Assembly: GCF_018905915.1 (NCBI RefSeq)
Contig: NZ_CP064782.1
Span: 1,054,001 to 1,118,000, forward strand
Source of the DNA: Azospira inquinata
GTDB lineage: Bacteria; Pseudomonadota; Gammaproteobacteria; Burkholderiales; Rhodocyclaceae
Direction of reading: 5' to 3'
DNA: 64,000 nucleotides
A program made the position numbers and the translations under genes. Positions 43,790 through 55,027 of this stretch are shown here, piece by piece. The notes under the pieces were generated by a model. The model was not told the origin of the DNA. It searched no databases and saw only the letters and a list, made by a program, of their open reading frames with translations. Position 1 is the stretch's first letter. Each line of letters begins with the position of its first letter.

Positions 43790-44236
43790 TCAGTCCGAGC
43801 TTGAACCAACGATAACAACTGCCTCATTCTCTTTCCTGAGCAGAAACGCAAAATCCCAGAAAACAGGATAGGCGGGGTGCCCCTCCTTCAACCAGAACCG
43901 CTCAATTCGTGTTGATCGCGCAACGGCAGCACCTACTTCGGCGAGCACGGTATCAAGCAGCTCTGCAAAGTGCTCGGACTGCATTGCCTGTGGAGCGGGG
44001 CCAGCGCCACTGTCCCCTGCATAGGTAAGCGACTCTTTAACCTCTGCCAACGCCTCCGCAGGCGTGACCTCGCTGCAACCACCAACAACCGCCGTAGCAC
44101 CCAGCGCACTATGTATGACCACCTCTGACGAGACGCTCGCAGCGAAGGGCGTGCCGTAGCTCTGAAGAAAGACGCTGTAGTTCCAGCCTGCAGCATTGAG
44201 GAACTCAGCTAGAGCAGAGAGAGCATCTTGGTTCAT
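43790..44236 (-). CDS. Hypothetical protein in an integron-like cassette
   Basis: This 148-residue protein has no signal peptide, membrane segment or motif I recognise. It is Ala- and Glu-rich with a central VEEx-like helical region and a C-terminal Leu/Val-rich end (FWDFAFLLRKENEAVVIVG). The ATG at 44236 is only 9 bases after an attC-like R' box, and an attC-like site follows the stop. Base composition is lower in GC than the host genes. Such one-gene cassettes commonly encode proteins of unknown function; I offer no role. Confidence 0.7.
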   Translation of the reverse strand: MNQDALSALAEFLNAAGWNYSVFLQSYGTPFAASVSSEVVIHSALGATAVVGGCSEVTPAEALAEVKESLTYAGDSGAGPAPQAMQSEHFAELLDTVLAEVGAAVARSTRIERFWLKEGHPAYPVFWDFAFLLRKENEAVVIVGSSSD

Positions 44237-44245
44237 CGCGAAGAG

Positions 44246-44301
44246 GTCTAACGTCCTAACTAATCGGCGCTCCGCCGCTAGGCGGAGCGCCCGTGTTGAT
44301 A
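44246..44301 (-). other. attC-like recombination site 1 (integron cassette end)
   Basis: On the minus strand a perfect 11-bp inverted repeat (GGCGCTCCGCC / GGCGGAGCGCC, loop TAGC) is followed after 13 bases by an R' box GTTAGAC. The left end has a weak R'' candidate TATCAAC, which departs from RYYYAAC at two positions. The site is short (56 bp) but sits exactly between two same-strand genes, with the R' box 9 bases before the next ATG. Confidence 0.6.
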
Positions 44302-44318
44302 TCTATGGGCACACTGCT

Positions 44319-44996
44319 TCAACCGGGGTTCCTCTTAAGCTCAAGCTTTCCATTACGAATAGCGTCAATGAGCGTGTCGACACTTCCATCGCTCGGCTTG
44401 CGGCGCTTGTAGTCTTCAAGATTCTTTAGGGCCTGATCTTTGTCGCCAAGCATCAAATACGTCATACCGATAGCGTACGCTGCATCAACAACACCAACGG
44501 AAAGCGCTTTTTCAAGGTAAGTGAGGGCCTCTTTCGGCTTACCAATGCCCGCGAGAAACGTTCCATACATGTAGTTACCCCGCGGATCAGAAGGTATTGC
44601 CGCAAGGAGCTTGAGGAAGATTGAATTCGCTTTTTCAGCTGCCCCGGGAACATCAAGATTGTGGCCCATGCTATTGAGGTAGCCAGCTCGGATTAGAAGG
44701 TCTGGATTTGGGGTCGGGACGTTAATCATGATGTCTAGCAGTCCAGACACCACCTTCACGTCTTGGGCAGCGCGTTGTTTATCTTGTGGAGTATCAAATA
44801 TGGGCGGGTAGTTCTTCGCATGGGCCGAGAGATCATTCAGTATTTGGTCAAGATACGCACCATTAAAACCATATTTCTTCCCCGAAGGAGTTTCTGAAAT
44901 CGTAAGCAAACGCTTAGGATCGTAGTGTCCGTACTCCCTCGCACTTGCGTTGAATGCAACAAGTACTACGAGAACAGCAAGAGCAAGTTTTCGCAT
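44319..44996 (-). CDS. Secreted TPR-repeat protein, cassette-like
   Basis: ATG 44996 gives 225 residues with a clear signal peptide (MRKLALAVLVVLVAFNASA); an upstream ATG 45011 adds five residues. After residue about 115 there are TPR/Sel1-like helical pairs (GNYMYGTFLAGIGKPKEALTYLEKAL, AYAIGMTYLMLGDKDQALKNLEDYKR). The protein is probably periplasmic or exported and mediates binding. It is AT-richer than the core genes and is followed by an attC-like site, so it may be the first gene of a cassette array. No upstream attC or attI was found. Confidence 0.78.
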   Translation of the reverse strand: MRKLALAVLVVLVAFNASAREYGHYDPKRLLTISETPSGKKYGFNGAYLDQILNDLSAHAKNYPPIFDTPQDKQRAAQDVKVVSGLLDIMINVPTPNPDLLIRAGYLNSMGHNLDVPGAAEKANSIFLKLLAAIPSDPRGNYMYGTFLAGIGKPKEALTYLEKALSVGVVDAAYAIGMTYLMLGDKDQALKNLEDYKRRKPSDGSVDTLIDAIRNGKLELKRNPG

Positions 44997-45290
44997 GATG
45001 TATAGATACATAACGTAATGTGGACGTTACTTCGCAAGGTTACTCAGACGTGTGACGGATAACCTAGCGCCCATCATTAGGTAATCAATTGTTTTAAACA
45101 ATGAATCTCCGAATACTGTCAGCCAACACACAGTACTAAATATTTCGCCATCCCCCGCAAACACTCAAAAAGTGCCAATGGCATTATACGGCCGCTTTTC
45201 GGTAGTTTGATCTTTGAGCGCTCTTGGCCGAAGGCAGAAGCAAGCCCCCCCCCTATCTCCCGCCCCCACATCAGCCTCAAACCTCCCCCT

Positions 45291-45698
45291 TCACGGCTGC
45301 CCATCCACCACCAGTTGATACTTTTCCCCGCCCGGGGAAACGCAATCTCCCAAGGCCCGGGAGCCTCCAAAGAGGAACTGGCAGCTTAGTTGGGCGCCGT
45401 CTTCCGCTTTCAGGTAGGCCCGGGCGGCGTTGCTGTTGATGATGGTGGTGCTGTCCCGGGGGAAACCCCGCCAGGCGGGCCAGCTTTGGGTGGTGGTGGC
45501 CAGGCCGGTTTCCACCAGGTAGAAGCCCCGGTAATGGCGAGTGCCGATATCCACGCTCAGGGTCTGGGGCCCGGGCAGGAAGGTGCCCCGATAGACATGG
45601 GCCTGGCTATCCAGCAACTGGAAGGGCACGGGGGCCGGAGCGGCGCAGCCGGCCAGGGCGAGGCAGGATAGGGCGGCAGGCTTCCAGGGAAAGGTCAT
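45291..45698 (-). CDS. Small predicted lipoprotein
   Basis: ATG 45698, with AGGAG six bases ahead, gives 135 residues. A lipobox LALAGC (Cys near residue 18) marks lipid attachment. The mature part has strand-like sequence (FQLLDSQAHVYRGTF, RHYRGFYLVETG) and two cysteines near the end (LSCQFLFGGSRALGDC) that could form a disulfide. It may be a periplasmic or outer-membrane anchored protein. I do not recognise the family. It is divergent from the barrel gene at 45878. Confidence 0.8.
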   Translation of the reverse strand: MTFPWKPAALSCLALAGCAAPAPVPFQLLDSQAHVYRGTFLPGPQTLSVDIGTRHYRGFYLVETGLATTTQSWPAWRGFPRDSTTIINSNAARAYLKAEDGAQLSCQFLFGGSRALGDCVSPGGEKYQLVVDGQP

Positions 45699-45877
45699 GG
45701 CAAGCTCCTGGGCAAAGGGTAAGCCTGCATCATAACCGCAGGGGCCGGCGCCTTCACCACCCCTGCGACATAAGGTCGCACCTGTGGTCTGGGGCAGGTT
45801 GGCGACAGGAAAGCTCCGTAGCATCGGCCCACTTTCCGGCTCCGGCCCCCTTTTTCACCTTCCGAGGCGCCCTATCC

Positions 45878-46834
45878 ATGCCCCTGCATCGCCGCCCCTG
45901 CCCCGCCCCCCTTTCCCTCACCGCCCTGCTTCTCTCCCTGGCCTGGGCCCCCACGGCCCTGGCCTGCGCCGGTTGCGGCTGCACCTTGAGTTCCGACTGG
46001 GAAAGCCAGGGGTTTTCCACCACTTCCGGCTGGAAGGTGGATCTGCGCTACGACTATCTGAACCAGGATCAGCTGCGCCACAACCGGAGCAAAGTTAACG
46101 CGTCCCAGGTGCCGGACGGCCAGGAGCTAGAAACCTATTCCCATAACCGCTACTTGACCCTGGGCCTGGATTACAGCCCGGCCCCGGATTGGGGGGTGAA
46201 TGTGCAGATTCCCCAGATTGACCGGGAACACGGCACCCTGGGGGAAGACCACGCCAGCCCGGACCATTCCAGCCACAACGATCTGGGGGATATCCGGGTG
46301 CTGGGCCGCTACCAGGGCTGGCTGCCCGGCCACAATCTGGGCCTCCAGTTCGGACTGAAACTGCCCACCGGCAGCCACACCCAGACCTTTGACAGCAGCG
46401 CCCCCCTGGACCGGGGCCTGCAACCGGGCAGCGGCACCACGGACCTGCTCCTGGGGGCCTACTTTTTCGATGCCCTTTCCCAGAACTGGGATTATTTCGC
46501 CCAGGCCCTGGCCCAAACGCCGCTGGATAGCAAGGACCAGTATCGGCCGGGTAAATCCCTCAATTTCAATCTGGGGGTGCGCTACATGAACGGGGGCAAC
46601 TGGGTGCCCCAGGTGCAGATCAACGCCCGGGTGGCGGGCAAGGATCAGGGGGCCCAGGCAGACCAGGACAATAGCGGCGGACGCCTGGTGTACCTGAGCC
46701 CGGGGGTGACCTACAAGATCAATGCCCAGACCTCGGTCTATGGCTTTGTCCAGGTGCCCCTGTTCCAAGACGTGAACGGCTATCAGCTGACCCCCAAGAC
46801 CACCGCCTCCCTGGGCGTACGCTATGCCTTCTAG
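45878..46834 (+). CDS. Outer-membrane beta-barrel protein with N-terminal CAGCGC motif
   Basis: This 318-residue protein has a signal peptide ending ALA at residue 29, so the mature protein begins CAGCGCTLSS (Cys30, Cys33, Cys35). The rest alternates amphipathic strands and turns, with the terminal Phe (GVRYAF) typical of outer-membrane barrels. It resembles the transporter-type or MetA-like porin families rather than TonB receptors. Three cysteines in six residues suggest metal or thiol chemistry. It overlaps the TlpA-like gene by 11 bp, so the two probably work together. Confidence 0.78.
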   Translation: MPLHRRPCPAPLSLTALLLSLAWAPTALACAGCGCTLSSDWESQGFSTTSGWKVDLRYDYLNQDQLRHNRSKVNASQVPDGQELETYSHNRYLTLGLDYSPAPDWGVNVQIPQIDREHGTLGEDHASPDHSSHNDLGDIRVLGRYQGWLPGHNLGLQFGLKLPTGSHTQTFDSSAPLDRGLQPGSGTTDLLLGAYFFDALSQNWDYFAQALAQTPLDSKDQYRPGKSLNFNLGVRYMNGGNWVPQVQINARVAGKDQGAQADQDNSGGRLVYLSPGVTYKINAQTSVYGFVQVPLFQDVNGYQLTPKTTASLGVRYAF

Positions 46835-47351
46835 GCTCCTGAGCCTGATTCTGGGGCTACTGCTCCTGGGCTTGAGTCTGAGCGCCCGGGCCCTGGAGGT
46901 AGGCAGCCCGGCCCCGGACCTATCCGGCACCCTGCTAGACGGCCAGCCCCTCGCCCTGCACCCGGCAGCACCGGGAACGGCCCGTGCCCCGGTGGTGCTG
47001 ATCCATTTTTGGGCCACCTGGTGTGAGCCCTGCCGCCGGGAAATGCCGATTCTGGACGCCTACTATCGCCGCCACCGGGATCAGGGCCTGGTCATTCTGG
47101 CCATCAGCCTGGACGACCCGGGGGCCAGGGCCCAGGTGCGCCAGACCCTGGCCTCTTACGGCTTTGCTGGCGCCATGGCCCGGGACATGCATTACCCGGG
47201 CTGGGGGCGTATCTGGCGCATTCCGGTGAGCTTTGTGGTGGATCGCCAGGGCATCCTGCGGCACAACGGCTGGTCCGGCCCGGCGGAATGGACGGAAGCT
47301 AGCCTGGAAAGCCAGATCACGCCGCTACTGACGGCCGCCGAGGCCCCTTAA
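46824..47351 (+). CDS. TlpA/ResA-like periplasmic thioredoxin
   Basis: The 175-residue protein has an N-terminal signal or anchor (residues 1-23) and a thioredoxin fold with active site WCEPC (Cys67, Cys70), FWATW before it and a cis-Pro loop (WRIPVSFVVD). It is a thiol-disulfide oxidoreductase on the periplasmic side. The start codon overlaps the stop of the barrel gene, which carries a Cys cluster, so this enzyme may keep those cysteines reduced. It could also serve cytochrome maturation; no ccm gene is near. Confidence 0.9.
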   Translation: MPSRLLSLILGLLLLGLSLSARALEVGSPAPDLSGTLLDGQPLALHPAAPGTARAPVVLIHFWATWCEPCRREMPILDAYYRRHRDQGLVILAISLDDPGARAQVRQTLASYGFAGAMARDMHYPGWGRIWRIPVSFVVDRQGILRHNGWSGPAEWTEASLESQITPLLTAAEAP

Positions 47352-47399
47352 GCTCGGAGCGCAGGAAGCAGGCTCCTTCGCCCCACTTCCTACGGAGAT

Positions 47400-47876
47400 T
47401 CAGGCGAACAGGGCTTCCAGGGAGGCCAGATAGGCCGCCGCTTCCGGGGCCCCCTCCGGGGGCGCCCAGGGGGCCTTTTCCGCCTCCGTCAGGGGCAGAA
47501 AGGGCCCGGCCTTGGCTTCAAAAAACACCGAGCCCGGGGCCAAAGAGAGGATGGCGTGGAAGCAGCCATGGGGAATATCCATGCCCAGGGCGGGCCCGCC
47601 CGCCGCCAGCACCACCCGGTCCAGCACCCGCCCCCCCTCATCGAACAACACCAGCCCGAAACGGCCCCGCAGCACCACCAGGGTTTCGTCCTTGGCCGGG
47701 TCCAGGTGCCGGTGGGGGCGGATGTAGGAGCCCGGTTCCACCCCGTTGAGCAGGCGGTGGGCAGGGAAGTCATCCGTGGGATGGAAGTTGCGATTGCGGC
47801 GCAGGCGGGGCAGTTGCCGGGCCTGGGCGCTGAGTTCATCCAGGCTGGCCTGGTCGATGAGGGTGGGAGCGGTCAT
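47400..47876 (-). CDS. WbuC-type cupin metalloprotein
   Basis: This 158-residue cupin matches the WbuC type: RRNRNFHPTDDFPAHRLLNG, then YIRPHRHLDPAKDE with the metal His and Glu, and IPHGCFHAIL. WbuC proteins are linked to polysaccharide clusters in other bacteria, but none lies here. The substrate is unknown. The C-terminal tail is Ala/Pro/Glu-rich. It is convergent with the TlpA-like gene. Confidence 0.85.
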   Translation of the reverse strand: MTAPTLIDQASLDELSAQARQLPRLRRNRNFHPTDDFPAHRLLNGVEPGSYIRPHRHLDPAKDETLVVLRGRFGLVLFDEGGRVLDRVVLAAGGPALGMDIPHGCFHAILSLAPGSVFFEAKAGPFLPLTEAEKAPWAPPEGAPEAAAYLASLEALFA

Positions 47877-48042
47877 GGGGATTCCAAAGGAACGAAGGGA
47901 GAGCCGGTGGGGCCACCAGGGGAAACAAACACCCCAGGCCCAGAAGCATGGCAGGGGCGGGAAACCAACACCGGAGCGGGATTAAGGCAAGACGGGGGCC
48001 CGCGGCCCGGCCCCGGTGGGAGACCGCCCCCGGCGCCCCGGA

Positions 48043-48327
48043 TTACTTATGCAAGCCCTGGGCGTTGAGCTGCACCGCCTTGCCGTCCAGGAAAACAATG
48101 GTGATGCGCCTTTCCACACTGCCCCAGGAACAATGCTGTTCCACCAGGGAGTCATCGCAGCGGTCCGGGCTGCCCAGCACCGCCACCACCTGATCGTAGG
48201 TCTGGCCCACTTTCAAGCGGGCGTAATTGTCCTGGGTCACATGGACATGGCAGCCGCCCAGGCCCAGAAGCAGGGCCAGGGCACCGGCCCCCAGGGGGGC
48301 GGCGGCAATGGGGTGGGAGGGGAACAT
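48043..48327 (-). CDS. Small BamE/SmpA-like lipoprotein
   Basis: This 94-residue lipoprotein has lipobox LLGLGGC (Cys near residue 26). The mature part has the BamE/SmpA pattern ARLKVGQTYDQVVAVLGSPD then CSWGSVERRITIVFLDGKAV, which forms the two-helix, three-strand fold of that family. It is shorter than BamE and may be a relative (DUF3862-like) rather than the essential Bam component. It lies 36 bp downstream of dnaE on the same strand. Confidence 0.83.
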   Translation of the reverse strand: MFPSHPIAAAPLGAGALALLLGLGGCHVHVTQDNYARLKVGQTYDQVVAVLGSPDRCDDSLVEQHCSWGSVERRITIVFLDGKAVQLNAQGLHK

Positions 48328-48362
48328 GGGTAGATTCCTTGGCGGGGGCCGGGGCGCGCCCC

Positions 48363-51800
<3,438 letters not shown>

Positions 51801-51870
51801 GGGCGGATTTTACCCCGGCCGCCCCCCCGGCGCATGGGCGGCGGCGGGGCAAGGGAGGCACAGGAGAAGA

Positions 51871-51896
51871 CAAAAACGCCCCGGAAAGGGGCGTGG
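51871..51896 (-). terminator. Rho-independent terminator upstream of dnaE
   Basis: ACGCCCC and GGGGCGT pair with a short loop and are followed on the minus strand by TTTTTG. It stops transcription coming from the response-regulator side before dnaE. Confidence 0.7.
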
Positions 51897-52012
51897 TTAC
51901 TGGAAGAAAACAATCGGCCCCGGCATCGGGGCCTGGGGCTTTAAGGCCAGGGGAGGCTGCCGGGAGAAGACCGTCATGCGGCCCTCTCCACCGGAAGGAA
52001 ATCTACAGGTCC

Positions 52013-52034
52013 AAAAGACGGCCCTTCCGGGCCG
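52013..52034 (-). terminator. Rho-independent terminator after the receiver gene
   Basis: CGGCCC and GGGCCG pair around a TTCC-type tetraloop just past the stop codon at 52039, followed on the minus strand by TCTTTT. It is a second, closer terminator for the receiver gene. Confidence 0.65.
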
Positions 52035-52038
52035 GTTT

Positions 52039-52401
52039 TCAGCCGCCGATGAGGGCCATGACTTCCGCCACGGTGGCGGGGGTCACGGGCTTTTTGATGA
52101 AATGGACGCCCATGGCCTGGGATTTATCCCGAATGGCGTCCTGCACATTGGCGGTCATCAGGGCCAGGGGCGCCATACAGCCCGCCAGGCGGAGCTTGGC
52201 CGCCAGGGTCAGGCCGTCCATGCCGGGCATGTTGAAATCCAGGGTCACCAGGTCGTAGGCCGCCTCGCTCACCTTGGCCCGGGCCTCGTCCCCGTTGGCC
52301 GCCTCATCCACCACCCAGTCCCCGTGCTTGTCCTGGACCAGGGCCTTGACCATCATCCGGCTCACCCGGCTGTCGTCCACCACCAAAATACGCTTGCTCA
52401 T
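52039..52401 (-). CDS. Stand-alone CheY-like receiver protein
   Basis: This 120-residue protein is a single receiver domain without output domain. The acidic pair is Asp9-Asp10, the phosphoacceptor Asp55 (LDFNMPGMDG), the switch Thr83 and conserved Lys104 (IKKP). It probably relays a phosphosignal by protein contact, as CheY or Spo0F do. No kinase gene is adjacent. It is downstream of gloA by 32 bp and isolated by two terminators, so it may share the gloA transcript. Confidence 0.9.
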   Translation of the reverse strand: MSKRILVVDDSRVSRMMVKALVQDKHGDWVVDEAANGDEARAKVSEAAYDLVTLDFNMPGMDGLTLAAKLRLAGCMAPLALMTANVQDAIRDKSQAMGVHFIKKPVTPATVAEVMALIGG

Positions 52402-52433
52402 GCTGTTCTCCGGCCGGGGCGGGGCTCCGCCTG

Positions 52434-52820
52434 TCAGGTCCGCTCTTGGATCAGTTCGATTTTATAGCCATCCGGGTCTTCCACGAAGGCGATGATGGTG
52501 CTGCCGTGTTTCATGGGCCCGGCTTCCCGCACCACCTTGCCGCCCCGGGCCCGGATTTGGGCACAGGCCGCCGCCGCATCCGGCACCCCCAGGGCCACGT
52601 GGCCGAAGCCCGTGCCCAGGTCGTAGGCCGGTGTATCCCAGTTATGGGTCAATTCAATGACCGCCTGTTCCGCTTCCGGACCGTAGCCCACAAAGGCCAG
52701 GGTGAAGCGGCCTTCCGGGTAATCCTGACGGCGCAACAGGGTCATGCCCAGCACTTCCGTGTAGAAAGCCAAAGAACGGTCCAGATTGCCGACCCGCAGC
52801 ATGGTGTGGAGGAGACGCAT
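52434..52820 (-). CDS. gloA: Lactoylglutathione lyase GloA
   Basis: The 128-residue length is normal for the nickel-type glyoxalase I. The metal ligands are visible: His5 (RLLHTM), Glu near 57 (VIELTHNW), His near 75 (GFGHVALGV) and Glu near 123 (GYKIELI). It converts the hemithioacetal of methylglyoxal and glutathione to lactoylglutathione in the cytosol. It starts 10 bp after the YgjP-type peptidase gene. Confidence 0.96.
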   Translation of the reverse strand: MRLLHTMLRVGNLDRSLAFYTEVLGMTLLRRQDYPEGRFTLAFVGYGPEAEQAVIELTHNWDTPAYDLGTGFGHVALGVPDAAAACAQIRARGGKVVREAGPMKHGSTIIAFVEDPDGYKIELIQERT

Positions 52821-52830
52821 GATTTTCCTT

Positions 52831-53640
52831 TCAACGGAGGGTTGGTTCGGCCCAGCGGGGCAAGCCCGGGGCCAGGCGGCGCAGCTCGGCCCGGGCCTGA
52901 CGGTGGTCCGGATAAAGGGAAGCCACCACCTGCCAGAACCGGGGGGAATGGTTCATTTCCCGTAAATGGGCCACTTCGTGGGCCACCACGTAATCCCCCA
53001 GGGCTGGGGGAAAGTGTAGCAGGCGCCAGTTGAGGCGGATGCCGCTTTGCTGGCTGCAACTGCCCCAGCGAGTACGGGCGGCGGACAGGGCCAGGGGAGG
53101 CACAGCCACCCCCAGGCGCTGGCAATAATCGGCCAGCCGGGGGGTGAAATAGTCCAGGGCCCGCTGGCGCAGGGCCCGTTCCAGCACCCGGGCCAAATCC
53201 CCGGCCCGGGGCTCCCGGGGATGGCCCAGCTGCAACAGCCAGCCCCCCTCCTGGCCCCGGGGAATCCAATGGGCGCCCCGCCGCCCGGGTTGCAGCCAGA
53301 GTTCCGCTTCCTGGCCCAGCACGGGCAGTTTCAGCCCGTCCGCCAGCACCAGGGGGGGAGGCTCGGCCGCCGCCCGCTGCTGCCACTCGGCAAGCTTGTT
53401 CAGGACCCAGGCTTGATGCTGGCGGATCACCCCCTCCACGTCCGTGAGGGAGGCTTTCAGGGGAGCCCCTACCCGCAGGCCCCGCTGGTCGATGGAAAGG
53501 CCGATGGAACGGCGCCGGCTGCGGCGCAGGGCGTAGGCCACGGCCTGGCCCGCCAGCAGGAGGCTGCGGCTGCTTTCCGCCGCCCCGCCCCGGGCCACGG
53601 AGGTCTCAGGCCCCCTGGGCTGGTTCCGCAGCGCGGCCAT
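52831..53640 (-). CDS. YgjP-type metallopeptidase (DUF45)
   Basis: ATG 53640 gives 269 residues; the start lies inside the 3' end of plsC (35 bp overlap). The zinc motif is [16 protein letters not shown], with HExxH and a third His. The segment [20 protein letters not shown] before it is the DUF45/YgjP signature. The N-terminal half has the expected strands plus an Arg-rich run (RRSRRRS). The substrate is unknown; the gene is often near plsC and gmhB in betaproteobacteria. Confidence 0.9.
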   Translation of the reverse strand: MAALRNQPRGPETSVARGGAAESSRSLLLAGQAVAYALRRSRRRSIGLSIDQRGLRVGAPLKASLTDVEGVIRQHQAWVLNKLAEWQQRAAAEPPPLVLADGLKLPVLGQEAELWLQPGRRGAHWIPRGQEGGWLLQLGHPREPRAGDLARVLERALRQRALDYFTPRLADYCQRLGVAVPPLALSAARTRWGSCSQQSGIRLNWRLLHFPPALGDYVVAHEVAHLREMNHSPRFWQVVASLYPDHRQARAELRRLAPGLPRWAEPTLR

Positions 53641-54361
53641 GGGATTTACGGTGCCCCCGGGAAATCTGGGCCATTTCCCCTTCGATCCAGGCTTCCACCT
53701 GGGCATTCAGGGCGGTTTCCGTCATCCCGGTGGGATCGATTACCGGGCCGATGCTCACCGTAATGGTGCCGGGGCGCTTGAGGAAAGCCTGACGGGGCCA
53801 GAGTTCCCCCGCGTTGTGGGCCACGGGCACCACCTTAGCCCCCGCATGGATGGCCAGATGGGCGCCACCGATTTTGTAGCGGCCCTTTTTGCCCGCCGCC
53901 ACCCGGGTACCTTCCGGAAAAATAATGACGCCGATGCCCTGTTTAAGCCGTTCCCGGCCCTGTTCCACCACCTGCATGAGGGAATCCCGCCCAGCCCGGC
54001 GGTTGATGGAGATCATTTTCAGGGTGGCCAAGCCCCAGCCGAAAAAGGGCACGCTCAAAAGCTCCCGCTTCAGCACAAAGACCACGGGGGGAAAGTATTC
54101 CTGCAAGCCCACGGTTTCCCAGGCGGACTGGTGCTTGGCCAGCACGATGCAGGGTTCCTTGGGGACATTTTCCAGGCCCTTGACCTTGACCCGGATGCCC
54201 AGCACGTAGCGGGACAGCCAGAGAAAGCCTTTGCGCCAGGCCACGCCAATGCGATAGCGCACCCGGAACGGCAGGGGCCGGGCCAGGTTGAGGAGCAGGG
54301 AAATAACGATGGTGAGGGGTACCACACCCACCATAAACAACAGGGAGCGGAGAAAGATCAT
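53606..54361 (-). CDS. plsC: 1-acylglycerol-3-phosphate O-acyltransferase PlsC
   Basis: The 251-residue enzyme has a first membrane helix (residues 5-25), the acceptor motif AKHQSAWET (HxxxxD-type with Glu in the Asp place) and FPEGTR. It acylates lysophosphatidic acid to phosphatidic acid at the inner membrane. The start overlaps the gmhB stop as ATGA. The variation H-x4-E occurs in betaproteobacterial homologues and should be active. Confidence 0.93.
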   Translation of the reverse strand: MIFLRSLLFMVGVVPLTIVISLLLNLARPLPFRVRYRIGVAWRKGFLWLSRYVLGIRVKVKGLENVPKEPCIVLAKHQSAWETVGLQEYFPPVVFVLKRELLSVPFFGWGLATLKMISINRRAGRDSLMQVVEQGRERLKQGIGVIIFPEGTRVAAGKKGRYKIGGAHLAIHAGAKVVPVAHNAGELWPRQAFLKRPGTITVSIGPVIDPTGMTETALNAQVEAWIEGEMAQISRGHRKSHGRAAEPAQGA

Positions 54362-55026
54362 GGTTTGTCCGTTTTTTCTGCCTTTTCAGGCTTTTCCGCT
54401 TTCTCAGGCTTGTCTGCCTTATCGCCCTTCTCCGCCTTATCGGCTTTGTCAGACTTTTCGGGCTTTTCCGCCTTCTCCCCCTTATCCGGGGCCGTGGCCA
54501 GCAGGTGATCCACCAGGGCGGCCAGATCGGGGAACACTTCCGTGCCCTCGGGCAAATCCCCGTCCTCCCGGGTCTTTTCCCCCTTGCCGGTAAGCACCAG
54601 ATAGGGCTTGGCCCCCACGGCGGCAGCGGCCTGGAGGTCCCGCAGGGAATCCCCCACGGCGGGCACCCCGGTCAGCTCCACGTTGTAGCAGGCGGCCAGG
54701 CGATAAAACATGCCGGGCTTGGGTTTGCGGCATTCGCACTTGGAATCCGCCGCATGGGGGCAGTAGAAAATGGCGTCGATGCGGCCCCCGGCGGCCTGGA
54801 CCGTCTTGTGCATTTTTTCGTGGATGGCGTTCAGGGTGTCCATGTCGAACAGACCCCGGCCCACCCCCGACTGGTTGGTGGCCACCACCACCCGGTAGCC
54901 CGCCTGGTTGAGCCGGGCAATGGCTTCCGGGCTGCCCGGAATGGGTTTCCATTCCGCCGGGGACTTGATGAACTGGGCGGAATCGAAATTGATGACCCCG
55001 TCCCGGTCGAGGATGACCAGCTTCAT
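54358..55026 (-). CDS. gmhB: D-glycero-beta-D-manno-heptose-1,7-bisphosphate 7-phosphatase GmhB with charged repeat tail
   Basis: The start at ATG 55026 gives 222 residues. The HAD-type motif is LDRDGVIN (nucleophile Asp near residue 7), then TNQSGVGRG, the zinc loop CPHAADSKCECRKPKP, and GDSLRDLQAA. It removes the 7-phosphate in ADP-heptose synthesis for lipopolysaccharide. The core ends near residue 180 and the last 40 residues are a low-complexity tail of Lys, Glu, Asp, Pro and Ala (EKAEKPEKSDKADKAEKGDK and so on), not usual for GmhB. It lies 1 bp after glyS. Confidence 0.93.
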   Translation of the reverse strand: MKLVILDRDGVINFDSAQFIKSPAEWKPIPGSPEAIARLNQAGYRVVVATNQSGVGRGLFDMDTLNAIHEKMHKTVQAAGGRIDAIFYCPHAADSKCECRKPKPGMFYRLAACYNVELTGVPAVGDSLRDLQAAAAVGAKPYLVLTGKGEKTREDGDLPEGTEVFPDLAALVDHLLATAPDKGEKAEKPEKSDKADKAEKGDKADKPEKAEKPEKAEKTDKP

Positions 55027-55027
55027 A

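Noticed and set aside
43604..43804. 66-codon open frame on the plus strand after the peroxiredoxin terminator
   Set aside because: It runs through the attC-like palindrome, has no ribosome site and no protein-like composition.
45012..45110. attI or third attC upstream of the TPR gene
   Set aside because: Short inverted repeats (AACGT/ACGTT, CCTA/TAGG) occur, but no box fits GTTRRRY/RYYYAAC with proper spacing.
45119..45370. 83-codon minus-strand frame upstream of the small lipoprotein
   Set aside because: It overlaps the end of the lipoprotein gene in another frame, has no ribosome site and reads as low-complexity Trp/Gly/Arg.
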